A stretch of 64,000 nt of DNA from Amblyornis subalaris (GCA_018881555.1 JACAXG010000026.1:6195459-6259458); one strand, 5' to 3'; shown: positions 35,201 to 48,235, counted from the first letter of the stretch. Notes: generated by a model not told the origin, from the letters alone. A program made the numbers and translations.

Positions 35201-36269
35201 TGTCCTGGTTTGAAGGACAGGTGTCTGTCAAGGAAGGTGGGAAACTTCCCTTGAGCACAGGAATGACCCCCCCTCCCTCTTCTAAATTACTGTAGTTTTG
35301 AAATTACGNGGCTCTCAGGCAAAGATGTGGTAAAAAGAATAACAGTTCTTTACTAGGATTATATAACTATATATATATATAAAAACAAGACGGTTAAACG
35401 GCAACCATAAGAGAACAGACAAACCCCTTATCAGTTCCTTGTGTGTTGTTGGGGAAAATCCCTCGCTGGGGCAGAGAGGCTGCGGTGACTCCCCCGCGGC
35501 TGCAGGGGGCGCTGTGGCGNGAGCGCGACGACCCTCACGCGGCAATGGCGGCTCCGGCGAACGGGAAAAGGGGGGAAGGTCGCTCCCGGTGCGAACCCAC
35601 GGGGCAGCCGCCCGGCTCCACCAACCTCGGCAGCGGGCAGTGAGCAGCGCAGGCAGGCAGGGTTGACTGGGGAGCGATGGATCTCGGTATCACCCACCGG
35701 CAGACCAGCAGAAGGCAGGAAACAGCCGAGAGGAGCTCCAGCTGGAGGTTGGTCACAGCGTAACTCTGAACCCTGTGCCGCGGCGGGACCCTCGGAGATG
35801 TCGCAGTGTATCCGTGCTCTGGAGCCAGCCAGCGGAGACGTCGCAGTGTAGCAGTGTTCCCGGAGCGAAACCGGCACTCGCTGCAGACAGGACCGCCCTC
35901 ACCGAACGCAGAGCGAGGAGTGAGGCAAGCCCCGGTCTCCACCCACCTCTCCCCCAAGTCTCTGGCAGTCCTCTGGAGATGTTCCAGCCTCTGGGGAAAC
36001 ATCCCCCTTCAGTATTTCCAAGTCTTTGTTTTTCTTTAATTGAGGGAATTGTCCTGGCTTCTGGGCTAGGCAAGTGGTCCCTTTTGTCCTTAAGTACCGT
36101 CCNTTCNGNGTCATTACCGTGGAANGCAGCTGAACAGATAACTCTCTTTTGTTCTTAAGTATCGCCCATCAATTCCCAGCCAGCCCCTCCCCAACTACAC
36201 AGCCTCCCTGGTACTCCAGGGGAAAGGAAACAAATTTTCATTTCTTTTTTTTTTTTCTAACCCATAACA
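35201..36269 (+). mobile_element. solo LTR, copy 2 (intact)
   Basis: It runs from tgtcctggtttgaaggacag to ctaacccataaca and is flanked by actgc on both sides, which marks an intact solo LTR of 1,069 bases in the same orientation as copy 1. An AT block with TATA-like repeats lies at about 35359-35383. The following body (about 35460-35900) is CpG-dense and includes a 40-bp tandem duplication ('ggagatgtcgcagtgta' at 35794 and a near-identical copy at 35834). Near the 3' end are 'cagcccctccccaactacac' and a T-rich run before the terminus. High similarity to copy 1 implies recent activity of the family. Frames through it are artefacts. Confidence 0.92.
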
Positions 36270-36274
36270 ACTGC
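36270..36274. repeat. target-site duplication, right copy (actgc)
   Basis: Five bases actgc directly after the terminal CA of solo LTR copy 2, matching 35196-35200. Confidence 0.85.
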
Positions 36275-36549
36275 ATTGTTACTTCAGTACACCAGGAGAG
36301 AAGGAAGTATGGGTGATCACAGATAGCCAAGAAATCCTAGTCAGAATAATGAGCAAATTAATGGCAAAATAATATCAGACTTATCAAATGAAAAAAAAAT
36401 CTGAAACAATAACAATATATTCATTAATTACTCAGATGTTTTGATGAATGAAGCAAAACTAAGTTTCAGTAGATGAATGATAAAAGTATTTAATTGAAAG
36501 TCATCAAAGTTTCTAAGTTTTATGGAGCAGTTTTTCTCAGTAAGAGGTT

Positions 36550-36812
36550 TCCTGTTCAGAGCCTCACCACCCTCACAGTAAAGAATTTCTTCCTAATATT
36601 TAATCTAAACCTATTCTCTGTCAGTTTGAAGCCATTTCCCCTTGTACTGTAATCACAGGCCCTTGTAAACAGTCTCTCTCCATCGGTCTTGCAGGCTTCC
36701 TTCAGATACTGGAAGGCCACAGTTAAGTCACCCTGAAGCCTTCTCCAGGCTGAACAATCCCAATTCTCTCAGCCTCTCCTCACAGGAGAGGTTCTCCATC
36801 CCTCTCCTACCC
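36550..36812 (-). repeat. CR1 LINE fragment
   Basis: Reverse-strand CR1 text: 'tcaccaccctcacagtaaag', 'aatttcttcctaatatttaatctaaacc', 'cagtttgaagccatttccccttgt', 'cttcagatactggaaggcca', 'ttctccaggctgaacaatccca' and 'ctctcagcctctcctcacagg'. It is well preserved but lacks the extreme 3' tail, so it is an internal piece of the 3' region. Confidence 0.9.
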
Positions 36813-38280
36813 TCTGATGAGTATATTGAATAAACAAAACAAGTTGTACTGTCAACTCATCGAGACACATTGCTTTCCTTTGCACCTGAAGTTCACTTGT
36901 ACCACTTTTCTGACACAGTACAGGAGCTACATTCGGCAGGTCTAAATGTCAGTAAGTTTGTACATTTTCCTAATATAAGCTGAATTATTTTCCTTCTGCT
37001 GAATGGGAATTATCCAGGTCCTGGAACTCATGAAAAACATAAGGTTTTGAGCAAAGATGATTTTAATTGGTCGTTTCAGCAATCTCTGCCCAAACATTAG
37101 CGCTCATTTCCTCATAGCAAGTCCTTTCGTAATTGAAGTTACCTTAACAATAGAGAAAAAAGGTTCCTTGTTGATGTAGTGACCCAACAAACCACAACAA
37201 ACAAGGAGCTNTGAAACACCACCACCAGCAATCTCTCCTTCAGCATTTTTCCCAACATTAAAAGACTGTTTGGTGTGAAGCAAACAAGCCTGTAAGATTC
37301 TGTGCTTAATAAGATGTGTTCATGCAGAACTACTTGAGCACTACTTTAATAGACAACCCCACTACCCAATAAAGGTCTACATTCCTCCTGATCTGCTTTA
37401 TGTTTTCTAACTTCTTTGCCACAATCAGTACGTCTGGCTGGCAGGGCTGGCATCAGTAGCTCAGCAGAAATGCACCTGCCTGCGCTTCATACCTGGTTCT
37501 GACTCATAAAGGTTGTCTGGGAAAGTTTGTAAACATGAGAAATTGCCATTAGACATAAGGATCACATTATCAGTCTGACAAATCGAGGAAGTTCTTGCCG
37601 GGTTAGGATGAAGAACAAAGAGCATAGAGGTATATTTAGAAAGGAAATGCATATGTATGATGGGTTACATACATTTCACAAGCAGCAAAACTGAANAGTT
37701 TGTGAAAGAACCAGTTCTCACAGCACTCCACCCAGACAAAGACAGCAAATAAGCAGCAATGTATGATGAAGCAGTTAAATGAAATCAATGTATACACACC
37801 CAGCCTGGGTTACTTTCGGCATTTATGTGATGTGACCTAAATGGGTTAAATGGATTTATAACACTGTGAAATATAAATCTAACTAATAAGACTATTTCGT
37901 AATTATTTTTTTAAGACAGGAATATTTTTCAATGCAGCAGTTTACCACTGGGGAGACATGGGTGCATGTATGCAGTATATTTAAGCTTTCTAGAGAAACA
38001 CTCCATACAGTAGGAACGAAATGCAAGTTTGTTTTTTTTTTTTGGTTTCAATTCTTTATGACACCTCCTCCTCTGTCTCTTTCTTCTTTTGTTTTCTTCC
38101 TGTACAATTTGGTTGCCGACCTCTCTTTACTTTTTCACGTTTTCTTTCTTCTCCTGATGTTCTGGGAGGTACCGCCAGAAAGAACGAGAAAAAAAAGAAA
38201 AAAAAAAAGATTAAAAAAAGAAAGAGGGGGTGGGAGGAAAAAAACAACCCAGCCCTGGCTCCGCTCCTTTTATCTGGTGC
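36813..38280. other. non-coding stretch
   Basis: No gene is seen. It ends in a T/C-rich then A-rich segment (38030-38228) that produces spurious Phe/Ser and Lys-rich frames. Confidence 0.5.
38180..38228. repeat. A-rich low-complexity tract
   Basis: Runs of A broken by single G or T bases over about 50 bases. Confidence 0.85.
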
Positions 38281-38299
38281 TAATGATGCTGTAAAGAGC

Positions 38300-38950
38300 A
38301 AATGCCTGGAGTTCCTGTTATCGCGAACAGCCCAGCTGCGTGGAAGAGGCTGATAGGAGCAGCCGCTCTTCTGATGATGCTTATTTTAGCTGGATCGCGG
38401 GGACGCGTACCTGAGTGGGAAAGCCAACATAGCTGCTACCAATGAGGGCGAGGGGCTCAAGGCTGTGTTACTAGAGACAAACCTCGAGTGGCAGTCTGAG
38501 AGCAGGGTGATCCCGGTTAATGCATGGAAAATAACGCGCGGCAGGTACTCGCCTGTTTCCCTCGACAGCACAACCAGGCTGCATTTTGAACCCCCCAGTC
38601 ACGCCGCTGCCCTGCTTTTCCTCAGTGCCGGGAGGAGGGACAGAGCTGAGGGATGGTAATTAGGTGCCGGGTTACCCCTCGTGTCCTTGTTCTGGTCCGT
38701 TTTACCGCGACACGTGGTGGGGGAACCACTCCCTGCGCTTTTGGCAGATTATTTTTAGCCCCTGCAGATTTATTTATAAAAGCACAGACAGCAGAGACGG
38801 GCGTTCTCTTTTAGATCAGCTGGTTCGTTAATGAATCGCTGAGGTGGGAACATCATTGTTTTCCCCGATCGGAAATCAGAATTCCCAGAAAGCCTCGCAT
38901 CTCATTATCAGCACCAGAGGCAAATAGCGGCATTGTTATTCCATGGATTG
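38300..38950. promoter_or_regulatory. candidate regulatory element with MEF2-type and E-box motifs
   Basis: A CpG-enriched, non-repetitive segment in AT-rich surroundings. It contains CACGTG at 38711-38716 and ttatttttag at 38749-38758, which fits the MEF2 consensus YTAWWWWTAR at every position. Another AT-rich word, tttatttata, lies at about 38769. No exon is evident. It reads like a developmental enhancer or a weak promoter, but this is inferred from texture and motifs only. Confidence 0.3.
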
Positions 38951-39579
38951 CACCTTTTCAATGGCTGAATTGCCAGCCTGAGGCTGTGTCTGGGTGTGCA
39001 GGGGCGGGGGAAGGGGGGGTGGGGAAGGATTTGCCTCAAAGTCCTTTGGTTTCGGGCTGTTCCATTTGTTTTCCTGGAGGATGATAGTGCTCTGGCAGGC
39101 TGTTGAAGTTTTTTGTCTGGCCAGCTCTATCTCTGCATATTGAGCCCCGTGCAGACACTGCACGCTGAGCTCTCAACGAGCTGGTTTTGTGTATGCGGGA
39201 AAAAAAAAACATCGTGGAAAAATCTAGAAAATTGCTTAATAAATTCACACGGTCAACACGGATATTTTATCTTCATTNTATTCTTCTTCTCCACCAAGCT
39301 GTTAGCAGCCCTTGTTGTGTTGTTTTGTTGGTATGGGGTTCTTTCTTTTTTCTTTTTATTTTTTTTCCCCCCNGAACCTTGCACAGTGAAATGTGATTCA
39401 GAGTTCATTTTGCTAATCAGTCCTCCTTTGACCAAAAAGTGCTTTACGGAGGCTACATCCAGCTTGGTGGTATCAGATTTCAGTGTGAAAGTGCTACATT
39501 CCTGACTGCCCTGCATTATCTTTGTGTTTGATTTTGCCTGGTAAAATAAATGGAATACTTAGAAAGACTAATCCCATTC

Positions 39580-39592
39580 AGAAAAAAAGGAA

Positions 39593-39623
<31 letters not shown>

Positions 39624-39641
39624 AAAAGACTAGGGAAAAAA
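39580..39641. repeat. (A)nG low-complexity tract
   Basis: Long A runs interrupted by single G bases. A lysine-rich frame here is an artefact. Confidence 0.9.
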
Positions 39642-39855
39642 ATATATGAAATAAGAATTTCAGTCATTGTTTTTTCATGCTTGATTCGACTTTTCCAATC
39701 ATTATATTATTTTTCTTTTTACTGTTGCTGCCCTACGCTTTTTTTTTTTAACCTTTGGTTTACTTCAGGTTTGGTTCTACTTCTTGACTTCTGGTTTTAG
39801 CTGAAAAAAAGCCCTTCTCTACGTCTCTGAAAAATCACAACCCCCTTTTTTTTAA

Positions 39856-39882
39856 ATATATAGATATAGATATAGATAGATA
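39856..39882. repeat. (TAGATA)n microsatellite
   Basis: Tandem tatagatatagata-type units, about four to five copies. Confidence 0.85.
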
Positions 39883-40011
39883 AGTTACCATGTAAAGCAG
39901 CTGTAACTTTCACCTTTCACTTCTTGCTGTAGTTCATGACAGAAGTAGCTTGTGCTGGAAACGCTGCTTGAATCATTCGAGAATCTTCAAAGCACTCTGG
40001 ATTCTTTATTT

Positions 40012-40029
40012 ATTTACTTATTTATTTAC
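40012..40029. repeat. (TTTA)n tract
   Basis: Four or five imperfect tttatttattta-type units. Confidence 0.75.
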
Positions 40030-40544
40030 GTGTCTTTTATAACATATAGCTAAAGCCTGCATTTTTAGATATATCTTTTGCTTTAAATGCTCCTTTTTCC
40101 CTGCCTTTACTCTTGTCTGTAATTGTCTTTTTCTGAAGGCACTNGAGGGGGAGGAAGACCATTTGCATCACTGTAGCTTTTTGTCTGAAAGCAGTTACAC
40201 TGGCACTATAAGATCGTATAATTAGGGTGCCACTATAAAGTGACAAAAATGTTGACTAATTCTTAGAAGAAAACGGACTTTAAAACAGTATTTGCTGTGA
40301 ACTCCTGACATACATTTGAAAATCTGAGTCTTTTTTTTTGTAGACAGTGAATTCTTAAGGTAAAAAAAAAGAAACGTTTTTTGAAAANAAATCTCTCTGC
40401 CCATGTTAGTGATGATAGTAACAATAAAACCCTCCCAAAATCCCTGTGTTTCGAAAGTTACATTTATAAAATAAGTAGAACCACATTTTGATTCATATAT
40501 CAGAGAATCTCTTTGTTTTGCATGCAATGGAACATTTGTGTTAG

Positions 40545-40578
40545 CTGTTTGTTGGTTTGTTGGTTTGTTGTTTTTTTT
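40545..40578. repeat. (GGTTTGTT)n tract
   Basis: Repeated gtttgttggtttgttg units passing into a T run. Confidence 0.8.
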
Positions 40579-43500
40579 CTCAGAAGGATGGGCTTCTTTT
40601 ACATTTTTAAAGGCTGTATTTTTATTATCTTCTTTTTCTCTGCTTTTGTCTGTTAATTTTTGCTTAAATAGCCTCACTTGCTTTAGAGACACAATTAAGA
40701 ACCTGAAGACCTTCAGAAAAGGAGCTCTTTAAATGAATTATTCTGAATATTATCATATTTCTTTAAAAAAAAAAAGGTTTGCATTTCCAAGCATCCCTCC
40801 TGGTCTTTCAAANCTGAAGCTGGCATCTGTGTTGGCTTGAATTTAAATGGTCCCTGCAGGCTCTTTAACTCAAAGAGTTATTTTATTCATTTGGTTGTTT
40901 CTTATTTCTTCCCGTAGGGTAACTACAAACCTAGCCCTTGTATTTGTTTACTTGCCTCACTTTGTTAAAAGATTATGTCTTCACCAGCGCTTACGAATTT
41001 ATTAGTGCTTAAAATGCACTCAAATTGTCGAACAGTTTGCCTTTATCACTCTGTTTTACCTGGAGCATTTTGTGCTGTGACTGTTCCCCGTGTATCCCTA
41101 ACAATAAGCTGTCTGCATGGAGAAATGCACCGAGTGAGNTGAGCAGAGGATGTAGGGAAGTGTCAAGCATTATTTGTCTGGCTTTATTTGCTCCCGTTAA
41201 TATACCCTTCGTTTGTATCGCCCGCGGTCAGCATTCCCAAATACAAGGGGTTCTAGCGGNGTACCCGACCTCCACATCTGCTAAAATATGTTACTGACAC
41301 TTCGTTTAATGGGGACAAACCCGTCTCTCAGGCTGTGTTTCCTCCTGTCCTCTCCCTGGTTCCCCCCCGTGCCCAATCCAGCACATTCCTGCCCTGCGCA
41401 ATGGACGGATACACCACATTCCCCAGCCGAGCCCGAAGAGCTCCACGTTCATCCGCCTCCTTCCCTCCGGCTGATTGCAGCTCCCGATGTCCGGCATTGT
41501 CCCCACGGTGGTGCCAGCAGGTTTCTGAGGGGTTGTGTTGGAACAGAATTCCCTGAAAAGACCTGAGCTAAAGAAGAGGGAGATGTGGTGCAGAGGAAGG
41601 CCAGGAGGGCCTGGAGTGTTTGTTCAGCATCGCTGAACTGCACCTTCCCTGTCACACCCAAAGAGAACAACCTCCAGAGAGCAAAGTCTGTCTCTTCTAA
41701 ACTATCTTCCTGAATCCTATGGCTGTAGTTACAGTGGCCAGAGAGGGAGAATGGGTGAGAAAACCATCACTGGGCATGCTGGAAATGCTGGGATGAGTTT
41801 TGCTCTGGTTCTTCAGCCTGGCCTCTCCCAGGGCTATCCTCAGCTGGTGGCACAGCAGCCACACGGGCAGCTTTCTCCATCCAGGAAGTTCCACAGGGTC
41901 ACAGTACATTTCCAACGCATGTTGGAAAAAAGCTTTGTAATCTCCTAGTCCCCGTTTCCAGCCTGATCAGCCTTTGATGTTTATAACATGGCTGTGTGCT
42001 GCTCAGCATTATTTGATAGTTTTATGCTGTGTCCTACTCAGCATCAAATTATTTGACAGTTTTATATCCATTAACAAACATAAGAGAGAGCAAATATAAG
42101 AGACAAGCAGTGGAAACATAAAGGTCAGCATCTGGCTCAACCTTCTCCCTTTCTGGCAAGAAAGAATAGCATTTGAGGTTTTTTGTTTACTTTGGTTTTT
42201 CAGTCTATGTGTATCTCACCTGTGATATTGAAGAAACAATTGAAAAAAAAAAGGGTTATATTTTTGCCAGCGTGGGCAGGTTTGAAATATTTCTGGGATG
42301 AGTCTTGAACTAGACCCTAAGAAAAAAATCTTTCTTTTTCACAAAGGTAACACTCCCTGTGGCACCAACAGAGTGTTACCAGTGGCAAAGGAAGAATTGA
42401 AAGTTGGGGAGAGGAACTGTTGTGCTTGGGACATACATAAATACTGTAATATTCAAAATAGGCCACCCAGTTCCCATTTGTATGTGAGTAAAGAGAGAGC
42501 AGAACATGACAGGGGCAGAGATACCTGAATATGAATTGGTGAGGGGAAAATTTTGTGGTCTTCACTTTAAATCCCTGATGCAAAACGTAAATCCATGAAA
42601 ACACCTGTCTGAAGAGACACTAACCACTTCTAAACAGCTCTGAGAGATACACACCTACAGAGAAAGGTAATTGATCTTATTAGAAGAAAGCATAAGGCGT
42701 CTGGAAAGGATCTCACAAGGCAGAGGTGGCACAAAGCCTTATCTGGGTCCTGAGGTTACCATGGGAGGCTTCCCAGCCCAAGACACACTCAAGGCTCAGT
42801 TTATTCTCTGTCTTCAACTAGTGGCAAATTGCATCTGCATTTTAAATAATTGTTGTGGAGCTTCATGGTAAGGTTTTACATTGCAAAGTGTTTGCTTCTT
42901 ATGTTATAGTAAAATCTTGCAGACAAGCTCCTGCCATCACTTTTTCCCCAGTTCAGAAGATACAATCTTGTCCTCTAAATTCAAGTATAAACACATCTTT
43001 CTCCCAGCCTCATCACTTTGACCACAGCACATTTGCTTTTGTGTCTTTCCATTACTTCCTTTTTCTCAGCATGTCTTAAATACTACTTGTTTTGGTCCTG
43101 TGTTGGTCAAGACTTTATGTATAATTCCTTACATTCTTTCAGTTTGTTCACTTTCTTGGTCTCTGCCTTTCCAGGTTGCATCATCTTTTATTGCGCATAG
43201 CACCTTTTTGCTTTCTCTTTTGATTTTCAAGGGACATTATTTGATTATCAAAGTAGCATCAAAGGACACCTATCACAACCACCCTCCCAAAAAAAAGGTA
43301 AGGCCACTAAGTTAATTTATTCCACATCCTTGCTTAAAGGCTGTGTCTCCCAGGAAACATGTTAGTTTGCTGGTAAGTAGGCAGTTATGTGTTATCACTT
43401 GTATCATAAAAATCTCCTTCCATCTGCTTCATACTCACCTTGGAGGCACTTAGTATTTTCTCTCACTAGACATCGTTTAATTTTTTGCATACATTGTCTA

Positions 43501-44472
43501 CATGACAAATCTGTGCCATACCTTCGGTTGTTTTGTGTGGTTGGGTTTTTTCCCCAAAAAAGGTATTCTCTATTTGCAGGGAGAAGGGTGTTGTCTGTAC
43601 TTCTGGTCAAGACTTACAAATACTTGGGTTTAGATTTGTCTATGCTGCTAAAGGATAGCATGTATAAAACACTTAGCTTCAGGTCAGCTAAAGCAAATTA
43701 TAAACATTTGCTTACCAAAAAAAAGGAACAGTTCATAGAGCATCCTGCCCTCCTTACTCTGCTAAGATATCCCTGCCTCAGCCTTCAGCCACCAAAAGTT
43801 ACAACACACAGAAAAAGCAGGAATGAAAAGAAGGGCTGTTCTCCTTCCTTCCCTTTTTTGGTCACTTCTGTTCACCCTGAAGCTGATGAGATGAGAGCAC
43901 TTTGATTTTGAGGATTTCAAGGTGTAAACTAGAGAAGCTGAGCTGTGGGAAGCAAACACTTCCTGTTTTGATTTTTCCGCTATTGGAGTAGTAACCTCCA
44001 ACAGAGAGGAAAAAAAAAATTCAGAGTAGTACCATCTTAAATGACAGACAAAAAACGTACTAGGAGGCTAAACCCTTAAGAAGGGCCTATTATGAAATAA
44101 AGTCACACTTCAAATTGTGTTTGACCTGCTATGAGGTTACAATGCCAGGCCAATTATCACTGGAGTAATGCTGCTTCGTAGTAAAATGAAAATGCCGTAT
44201 CTCCACTGAGAGAATTTATCTTCAATAGTTTACCTTTATCTATTTGGGTTCATGGTGACAGTTTAATTGCACACTTTTAGGAGTGCTAAAAGGAAATGCT
44301 TCAGAGAGCAGAGCAGATGTGTTACTGAGGACACAGATCAATATTTTGTTATGCATAGGCAGTGTACTTGATGAAGCAGTCANGACTCATAACTGGAACC
44401 TTTTAGAGCACACCGTAGCACAGACAATAGTACTCATAATTTTGACAGGCTTTTGATAGCAGATTTAGCTAA

Positions 44473-45020
44473 AATCATAGAATTGTTAAGGTTGGAAAAG
44501 ACCTCTAAGATCAAGTCCAGCTGTCAACCGAGTACCACCACCACGCTCACCACTAAACCATCACATTGCCTCAAGTGCCATATCCACATTTTTTGAATAC
44601 TTTCAGGGATGCTGACCCCATCACTTCCCTGGGCAGTCTGTTACAGTGCTTGATAACCCTTTTCATGAAGAAATTTTCCCTAATGTCCAATCTAAACCTC
44701 CCCTGGCCAACTTGAGGCCATTTTCTCTTGTCCTGTCTCTTGTTTTACCTGGGAGAAGCAGCGGATCCCCACCTGGCTACACTCTCAGGTCATTCTAGAG
44801 AGTGATAAGATCTCTCCTGAGCTTCTTTTTCTCCAGGCTAAACACCCCCAGCTCCCCCAGACACTCCTCATCAGACTTGTGCTCCAGATCCTTCCCCAGC
44901 TCCGTTGCCCTTCCCTGGACACTCTCCGCACCTCAATGTCCTTCTTGCAGCAAGAGGCTGAAAATTGAACACAGGATTCGAGGTGAGGCCTCACCAGTGA
45001 TCAGCACAGGGGAACAATGA
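44473..45020 (-). repeat. CR1 LINE, longest 3' fragment in the window
   Basis: It starts with the reversed CR1 tail ('atcatagaattgttaaggtt') and 'ggaaaagacctctaagatcaagtcca'. It continues through 'accactaaaccatcacattgcc', 'gggatgctgaccccatcac', 'catgaagaaattttccctaatgtccaatctaaacc', 'cttgaggccattttctcttgtcctg' and 'ctttttctccaggctaaacacccccagctcc', ending near 'gtgaggcctcaccag'. At about 550 bases it is the best-preserved CR1 here and probably younger than the others. The minus-strand frames inside are by-products. Confidence 0.95.
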
Positions 45021-48000
45021 CATTCAGTTTAGCTGATGTCAGGAAGGTGATGTGGTTGTGATTGTTACCTTTTTTGGGGCCGTGTCACAGCTGTCTGGGC
45101 TACCACAAGCTGCTTCCTGGGCCAACACAAGGGGGATGACAGGAAGCTACGCCTTGCAAGGGGAACTTCTGACCTATCTGAGCCCTGTGGGACCTGGGCT
45201 CTTCATTCCAGAGGTGCCATGACTTCTCCTGCAGCCTGTGCTTAGGTGAAGTATCAAGAGCCATAACTGAAACTGATGATATAAAAGTTCACTGCTGCAG
45301 CTGAAAGGGCAGGTCCCAACACCCATCTGTCCTGTGTTGATGATTGTTTTTCTCTTCCTAAATTGTGGGATTTGCCCAATCCCCTCTCCTCCACGGCTGC
45401 AAGGCACTGAGCAATGCCCAAGCACAAAGGAGTAGCAGGGAGCAGTGACAGCACACGGGAAGGGAAGGGCCAGGACTGCTGCTTTTCATGTCACTGCAGA
45501 CACAGCATCGGCCTTTGCCACACTGTGTTGTAAACACATCTCTGAACTTCCAGGGAGAGGTCATAAAATGCATTAAATTGTCCTACGAAATGAACCTTAC
45601 AGCTCCTGTAACTTTTCTTGCACTTCAGTTGATTTCCTCTATGAAGGGAGTAGAACAAAGTGCTTTGTCAAGTGTAAGTTATTGATTTTAGTTTTTCCTA
45701 CTGTCCCTTTCAGACAAGCAAATATTTAATCATACAATTATTCAGATGAAGGAAATTGTCCAGAGATTTCAACAAACAGAAAAACTAAGACTCTGGCTGC
45801 CCTGCCTCCCCACTCTTCTCTCCGTGTCAGGCCATTTAGCTTTGAACTCCTGAATACATTTTGCTCATCCTTCTGGAGCATTTCACTAATTGATGAAAGA
45901 TTAAAATATAATTCAAGATGACACTCATCACTGAAATCTGACTTAACAAGAGGCAATAAGCTGAAAGCACGGAAAAAAGGGGAAAAATGCTTTCAGAAAA
46001 AAACCCAAAGTATGTAATTTGAAAAGTAGCTTTATTTTTTTGTTAGAGGGCTACTCACAGAATGTCCCCAAATACACCCCAATGCTGCAATAAGCTGTGA
46101 CATTGCTCTAGTTTGCCATCAGGTTAACAGTGCTAGACTTCCACCTAAGTGCAACTTCTGCTGGGCCAATACTTTTCACAGGCTCCCTGGGGAGCCATCC
46201 TAAACAGGTTTCATTGTAAATAGTTACGCAAGACTTCACAAAGGTCGTTATCAGTAAAAATATATATTCCGTACACTGTCAGCATTTTTCTCCTGAGCTA
46301 ATGTAATTACAAAGCACTATTGAAACCAACCCAACCTGTTTATACAGTAGGAAGGGAAATTATATAACCCTACCTAAAAAACCGAAACGAACCACAAAAA
46401 CCAACGAACCAACAAAAAAAAAACAACCCAAACCAAGTGAGATTTTTACAATGATGTGATGTTAAAAGATCCAGCAAGTAAAAATGCATGCAAGTCAACC
46501 TGGAACATAAACTGGAACTCTCCCTTACAACAGGAGACTGTTTAAATGCACTGGACAGGGAAGGAAAACTTCCACAAAGGACACCTGCACCTGTGAGAGG
46601 TCTCTTTGGGTCAGCAAGCAACACCCACTGCTGTCTCAAGCAGCAATCATACACTCCCTTCCAGAAACTGGTGAAGTTCTGGACTGAAAGAACTTTATTT
46701 TTACCTTCATGGAGGAAGGCTGCTCCAGAACATCCAACTCAGACAACCAGAAACACTACCCTGGGAAAAAAGTGTGGATTCCCTGGGCCAAGGTCCCTGC
46801 TGTGCCCAGTGGGGTGTGGCTGCAATGAGGGAAGCAATGAAGGGCAAAGGGTGGTTTCTGTCANTCTTGTCCATGCAGCTGCCCTGAGGGTACACAACCA
46901 GTACCCAGGGTACAGGAAATGGAGGAGGAAGTGGCATCCATCTCAGAATTGGCTAGGAAACACAATTATGGAGTACAGTCAACCACAAACTTATGAGTAA
47001 AATCCTTCTCCACATACCCTCAAATACTTAGACTGCATTAAAAAAAAATTATTATTGAAACCAAAAAGGTTAAGAGTATTTTTATTTGGGTCGTTTTTGT
47101 GATTCTTGCAGGTCTTCTTCCCAGTCTATCAGCTGCAAACAGGTTCTGATATCTTCTAATTTTTAGTGAAAGTTCTGTTTTTCATGACAGTAGAAGCTGA
47201 TGCTTTAGAAGACTGAGCAGCACAAGGCTTCAAGCAAATTGGAGAAAATTCTCATTCAACGACCTCATGTGTAGCAACAACAGGTATTCGATAGAAGAAT
47301 CTCTCTAAGTGTGGGCCCCAACATACAGATCCTCCGTGTTAATTAATTATTTTGTTGGAAACAACAGCAGTTAACACTGACCTACCTTTAAGGAGCTTGG
47401 CTGTAAGAACTGTAAGAACTGTTGCAGTTACCTCAAAACACCTAAGCTCCCATAACAAGCAGATTTTACAGCCCTGAGCTATCCACCCAGGCTTCCCTGG
47501 GAAAGGGGAGTGCCAGACACCTACGCAAGAAACATGTCAGAAAGCAGCCAGCTGAGCACAGAGTGTCTCACACTGGCCAAGAGTGAGGGGTGAAGTGTGG
47601 GACAAGGAGTGAAGTGAAGGCATCTCAGCTACTGACTCCGTAGAAGAGCCGGTGGACTTGAAATGGCACCTACCTCCCTGTTCTTGAGCTCTCTTCACAC
47701 ACATGCTTCAGGCTTGGTAAGAAAGGGTACTTTCCACAGATTACAGACAATCTTGCTTTAGGGGTTCTGGGATTTCATCTCAGGAAAGGGCTTTGAGTAG
47801 CTTGCTAGTGACCAGGCAATGTCAGCAACGCCAAGCAGGAGAAACTTGGCTGCCTATCAGGACAGTGGCAGCTGAGTAGCAGTTTGGGAAATGCCTCTGG
47901 GGTCTTAAGTGGTAGGTACAGACACCAAAGAGACTGGTAAGTGCTAAAGCACCATGCCTTCCACAAATAAAATATCTGGAAGTTCATAATGCAGTCCAAG

Positions 48001-48128
48001 CCACCATCAGCTACTAGTTCTGCACTATTAAAACTGACCTGAGTTAATGGTAGGATTAAGTATGAAAGTTCATCGCCTCTGGCATACCTGTGATTATCTT
48101 CCTGTTCAATCGTCCTCCCCAAAGGGTT
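45021..48128. other. non-coding stretch
   Basis: No gene is supported. A plus-strand frame of 170 codons (46488-47000) has no recognisable domain. A CCAAA-type tract is at 46376-46436. Confidence 0.5.
46376..46436. repeat. imperfect (CCAAA)n tract
   Basis: A run of accaaa/aacgaacc-type words with an A run in the middle. Confidence 0.75.
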
Positions 48129-48235
48129 CCTTCCAGTATCTGAAGGGGCCTACAAGGAAGATGGAGAGGGACTCTTCATCAAGAAGTGTAATGATAGGAC
48201 AAGGAGTAATGGGTTCACACTGCAAATCTTCAGCT
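48129..48235 (+). repeat. CR1 LINE internal fragment
   Basis: 'ccttccagtatctgaagggg', 'cctacaaggaagatggagagggact' and 'gtgtaatgataggacaaggagtaatgggttcaca' follow the CR1 3' region in the plus orientation. It is short and truncated at both ends. Confidence 0.85.

Larger units (their letters stand above)
38951..44472. other. non-coding stretch with several simple repeats
   Basis: No gene is supported. Simple repeats at 39580, 39856, 40012 and 40545 are listed separately. A 35-bp two-copy duplication ('ctcagcat...ttatttga.agtttta') starts at 42002 and 42037. A moderately GC-rich patch lies at 41330-41560. The longest frame (43387-43905, 172 codons) has no recognisable domain. Confidence 0.5.

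Noticed and set aside
43387..43905. 172-codon plus-strand frame
   Set aside because: No domain or homologue recognised. It ends in an ordinary AT-rich region and is probably chance.
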